A stretch of DNA of 35,649 nucleotides from Bdellovibrionales bacterium (GTDB lineage: Bacteria > Bdellovibrionota > Bdellovibrionia > Bdellovibrionales > Bdellovibrionaceae). The DNA is taken from NCBI GenBank assembly GCA_005793345.1, contig SXSU01000039.1:1-35649 (forward strand). Reading direction: 5' to 3'. The notes below the pieces were generated by a model that was not told where the DNA came from, did not search any database, and was given only the letters and a program-made list of their open reading frames with translations. The translations under genes and the position numbers were made by a program. Below are positions 33,558 to 35,649 of this stretch, one piece after another. How positions within the stretch are numbered: position 1 is the first letter of the stretch; every line of letters starts with the position of its first letter.

Positions 33558-33887
33558 TTATGCTGATTTTTTGAACGAGGTCATAATCTTACAAAGCGTG
33601 TCAAGCGAAGGGTTTCCGTTATCACTGATGGCCTCATAAACCACTGTACGACTTAATCCTGTTTGGCGACACACTTCCAAAATATTATGGGATCTTACAT
33701 ACCCAGATAGAATATCAATAAAAGCTTCTTTGTCTCCATCCATTAAAGCCTCAAAGAGGGCGAGTTTAATTTCTTTATGATTCTTGAATATAGCTGATGG
33801 GTCATGACTTTCAAGTTCAATCCCGTTAATCATCATGGATTTTTTCGGCTGCTTTTTGTGCTTTTTTAATGTCTCTGTCTTGTCCAT
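33558..33887 (-). CDS. Addiction-module antidote protein (TIGR02684/HigA-like)
   Basis: A 109-residue DNA-binding antitoxin. The central part matches the pattern of this family: EIKLALFEALMDGDKEAFIDIL followed by the helix-turn-helix NILEVCRQTGLSRTVVYEAI and SDNGNPSLDTLCKIM. I chose the ATG at 33887, since GGAGG lies eight bases upstream; a TTG at 33902 would start inside that site. It is second in the operon; its first 62 bases overlap the end of the toxin gene, a coupled arrangement. It should repress the operon and bind the toxin. Confidence 0.88.
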   Translation of the reverse strand: MDKTETLKKHKKQPKKSMMINGIELESHDPSAIFKNHKEIKLALFEALMDGDKEAFIDILSGYVRSHNILEVCRQTGLSRTVVYEAISDNGNPSLDTLCKIMTSFKKSA

Positions 33888-34125
33888 TTTTATTTCCTCC
33901 AAGAATTAAAATCAATATCCTTCCTTCAACAATTTTCTCTGTGTAGTAAATGCGATTGCCATTGTTAAACTTAATCTCAAATAATAAAGGACTTAATTTT
34001 TTAATATGCCCATAATGTCCAAAATCACGAATCTTTTCCAATCGACTGTCGATCTGTGCTCTAATCTTCACTGCCTGTGAGTCGTACCAAATTGCAAATT
34101 CTTTGAGTTTAAGAATAGAAGTCAT
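33826..34125 (-). CDS. Addiction-module killer protein (TIGR02683, RelE/HigB-like toxin)
   Basis: A 99-residue toxin: KEFAIWYDSQAVKIRAQIDSRLEKIRDFGHYG, then LSPLLFEIKFNNGNRIYYTE and ILILILGGNKNGQDRDIKKA, the typical TIGR02683 layout ending with GGNKxxQxxDIxKA. These are RelE-fold ribosome-dependent mRNA interferases. The toxin-first order and the 62-base overlap with the antidote are typical. It appears intact. It is the third toxin locus within 3.5 kb. Confidence 0.9.
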   Translation of the reverse strand: MTSILKLKEFAIWYDSQAVKIRAQIDSRLEKIRDFGHYGHIKKLSPLLFEIKFNNGNRIYYTEKIVEGRILILILGGNKNGQDRDIKKAQKAAEKIHDD

Positions 34126-34362
34126 GATTGAGTGTACGCTATTCCGAACAAATTGTCAACTGTTTTTTTTGGGGTAAGAGATAATTTAAGATAAAACAAA
34201 TGGGATAACATTATCAACCCTCTGATTGTAGGAACTAAGCAATCTTTATCAGAAAGAAAGTATCTTGTCTATTTTTGGATTCTCAATAAAAAAGTAAAGG
34301 CCATTATCTAAAGCCTGAAAAATTAAAAATTGAAAAGTACGTCATATAAGAGTACTATTTTC
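34126..34362. other. Intergenic region upstream of the toxin remnant
   Basis: No gene seen. From 34318 it matches the region upstream of the toxin at 32115. Confidence 0.5.
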
Positions 34363-34491
34363 ATGAGGAAACTTTTTTTGGATCAAGTATTACTTCATAA
34401 AGTTGAAAAACAGCTCAAAAAGTTACCATCATTTGTTGTTATTAAACTAAATGCATGGGTTAGGATGAATAGATCTTTAGTTTGTATTTAA
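34363..34491 (+). pseudogene. Truncated second copy of the RelE/HigB-like toxin
   Basis: An open frame of 42 codons, MRKLFLDQVLLHKVEKQLKK LPSFVVIKLNAW, is the intact N terminus of the toxin that is frameshifted at 32160. After NAW it diverges into unrelated sequence (VRMNRSLVCI) and stops. The antitoxin and the rest of the toxin are absent. This copy shows what the unbroken N terminus looked like and marks a past duplication or recombination joint near 34459. Confidence 0.8.
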
Positions 34492-34505
34492 ATTAATCGT
34501 TTCAG

Positions 34506-35396
34506 TTATCGACTAACTTCATCAATTTTTTTAAATTCTTGAATTAAAAACTCAAATAAATATTTTTTTCGTTTATCGAAAAAAGTTTGTTCATGACATA
34601 TTAAATAAAGGGGGTTGGATTTTAAATTTTCTTTAATTATCTTGGTTTGATTTTTAGAAATAGATTCTGCTGCACTCCCATGGGGAATTACGCATAATAA
34701 ATCCTCCTCAGCAATCATTTGAAGCATAACTGAATGGGAATTTACACTAGATCTAAATCTCACGCGCTTTTGCTCAATTTTTGTTAGATTCTTTTCTATG
34801 AATTGCTTGGTATAAGCGTCGTTCTCTCTATAACTTATAAAATCTAAACATTTTCTTTCTTCAAACAAAAGCTTTGATTTTGTAGATTGCAAAAGTACTG
34901 GCCGATCTTCAATAACTTTAAAAGCTTTCAATGTTTTACTTTCACTTAGTTGATATACAAAACCAAAATCAAGATTTCCCTTTAATACTTCTTCACAAAT
35001 ACTCGCTGAAGACATGAGGGTTGTGTGGATATTAACTTGTGAATGGAGTTTTAAAAATTTTCTAATAATCGGCATTAATAAAATTTGACCGGCCTCGTGC
35101 ATGCTACCAATGCGAAATGTATCTGCAATTGAACTACTTAACTCTTTTTGAATCAATATTATTTTTTTTATTTCAGAAACTAAAGGCGTAAGTTTAAGTT
35201 TTAATTGAAGTCCTTCTTTTGAGAGAATTACGTTTTTTCGACTTCTAATAAAAAGAGGGTACCCAAGACTCTCTTCTAGAAATCGGATTTGACGAGAAAC
35301 TGAGGGTTGTGATGTTTTAAGTAATTCTGCTGTTTCGCTGAAGCTGAGATTTTCAGATAATAGTACAAAAGTTTCTAGATAATTCCAGTTTAACAT
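34506..35396 (-). CDS. LysR-family transcriptional regulator
   Basis: A 296-residue LysR-type regulator with the helix-turn-helix LETFVLLSENLSFSETAELL, KTSQPSVSRQIRFLEESLGY (residues 7-46) and a full effector domain. The divergent gene it might control is not present in the last 250 bases. A 7-bp dyad atatata-acatt-tatatat (35421-35439) lies 25 bases upstream of the start and is a candidate autoregulatory site, though low complexity weakens it. No link to the toxin cluster can be seen. Confidence 0.92.
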   Translation of the reverse strand: MLNWNYLETFVLLSENLSFSETAELLKTSQPSVSRQIRFLEESLGYPLFIRSRKNVILSKEGLQLKLKLTPLVSEIKKIILIQKELSSSIADTFRIGSMHEAGQILLMPIIRKFLKLHSQVNIHTTLMSSASICEEVLKGNLDFGFVYQLSESKTLKAFKVIEDRPVLLQSTKSKLLFEERKCLDFISYRENDAYTKQFIEKNLTKIEQKRVRFRSSVNSHSVMLQMIAEEDLLCVIPHGSAAESISKNQTKIIKENLKSNPLYLICHEQTFFDKRKKYLFEFLIQEFKKIDEVSR

Positions 35397-35649
35397 AAAT
35401 CTCCTTTATATCATTTATGTATATATAACATTTATATATTTAAATTGAAAAAAAATAAATGAACTAATGCAAGAAACATATTTTATAATTGTCCACTCTT
35501 CTCAATTATTAAAAATTCGTCATCAGATATATAAAGAATATTTAGCAATAAGTGTTTAGAACTATTTAGAATAATGTAATAACGAAAATATAGCTTCTAA
35601 AATGATTTTACTTACCTTTGATTCTTTAGCTCGACACTCTAATAAATAG
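35397..35649. other. Right-end intergenic region
   Basis: No supportable gene. A 30-codon frame from 35467 lacks a ribosome binding site. It contains the AT dyad at 35421-35439 upstream of the LysR gene. Confidence 0.5.

Noticed and set aside
35467-35559. A 30-codon frame at the right end
   Set aside because: No ribosome binding site, and it ends quickly; nothing recognisable.

Overview
The window is very AT-rich and densely coded, with many short secreted proteins of no recognised family. One gene is a TIGR02147-family regulator, a family typical of Bdellovibrio-like bacteria and Fibrobacter. Together with a TPR/winged-helix regulator and an Lgt that carries a central insertion, this suggests a low-GC member of the Bdellovibrionota (Bacteriovoracales- or Silvanigrellales-like). 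The assignment is an inference; no rRNA is present to test it.

Left edge (1-4.2 kb): the 3' part of a large serine recombinase runs into an antisense tRNA-Leu(UAG). Then come gcvH and gcvT (glycine cleavage) on the minus strand and a divergent epmA-like EF-P lysine ligase with an extra N-terminal domain.

Middle (4.2-20.5 kb): housekeeping genes (hisS, lgt, a DUF502 membrane protein, a photolyase) alternate with secreted or membrane-anchored genes. These include a DUF3299 protein, a subtilisin-like protease with Ig-like repeats, a lipocalin-like CrtC/AttH-type protein and several unknowns. A family of about 60-bp palindromes with attached hairpins sits at the 3' ends of genes, often containing the stop codon.

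Centre of interest (19.6-22.9 kb): a LysR regulator is divergent from a tight three-gene operon. The operon encodes a Sec-signal-bearing, six-cysteine 140-aa peptide, a DUF692/MNIO-type iron oxidase and a partner protein. This is the layout of an MNIO RiPP cluster (methanobactin, 3-thiaGlu, bufferin classes), but the peptide and partner match no class I can name. A perfect palindrome covers the LysR start codon and probably links regulation of the two sides.

Right side (23-30.3 kb): a small exported protein, a two-domain zincin-like/DUF4105 exported protein, another HE-motif secreted protein, the TIGR02147 regulator, a trypsin-like protease and a TerC-type membrane protein.

Right end (30.6-35.6 kb): an accessory stretch rich in toxin-antitoxin genes. 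It holds a MazEF-like pair, a RelE/HigB-type toxin broken by two homopolymer deletions in front of an intact XRE antitoxin, an XRE gene followed by a TIGR02147 C-terminal fragment, a TIGR02683/TIGR02684 pair, and a truncated second copy of the broken toxin. A LysR gene ends the window.
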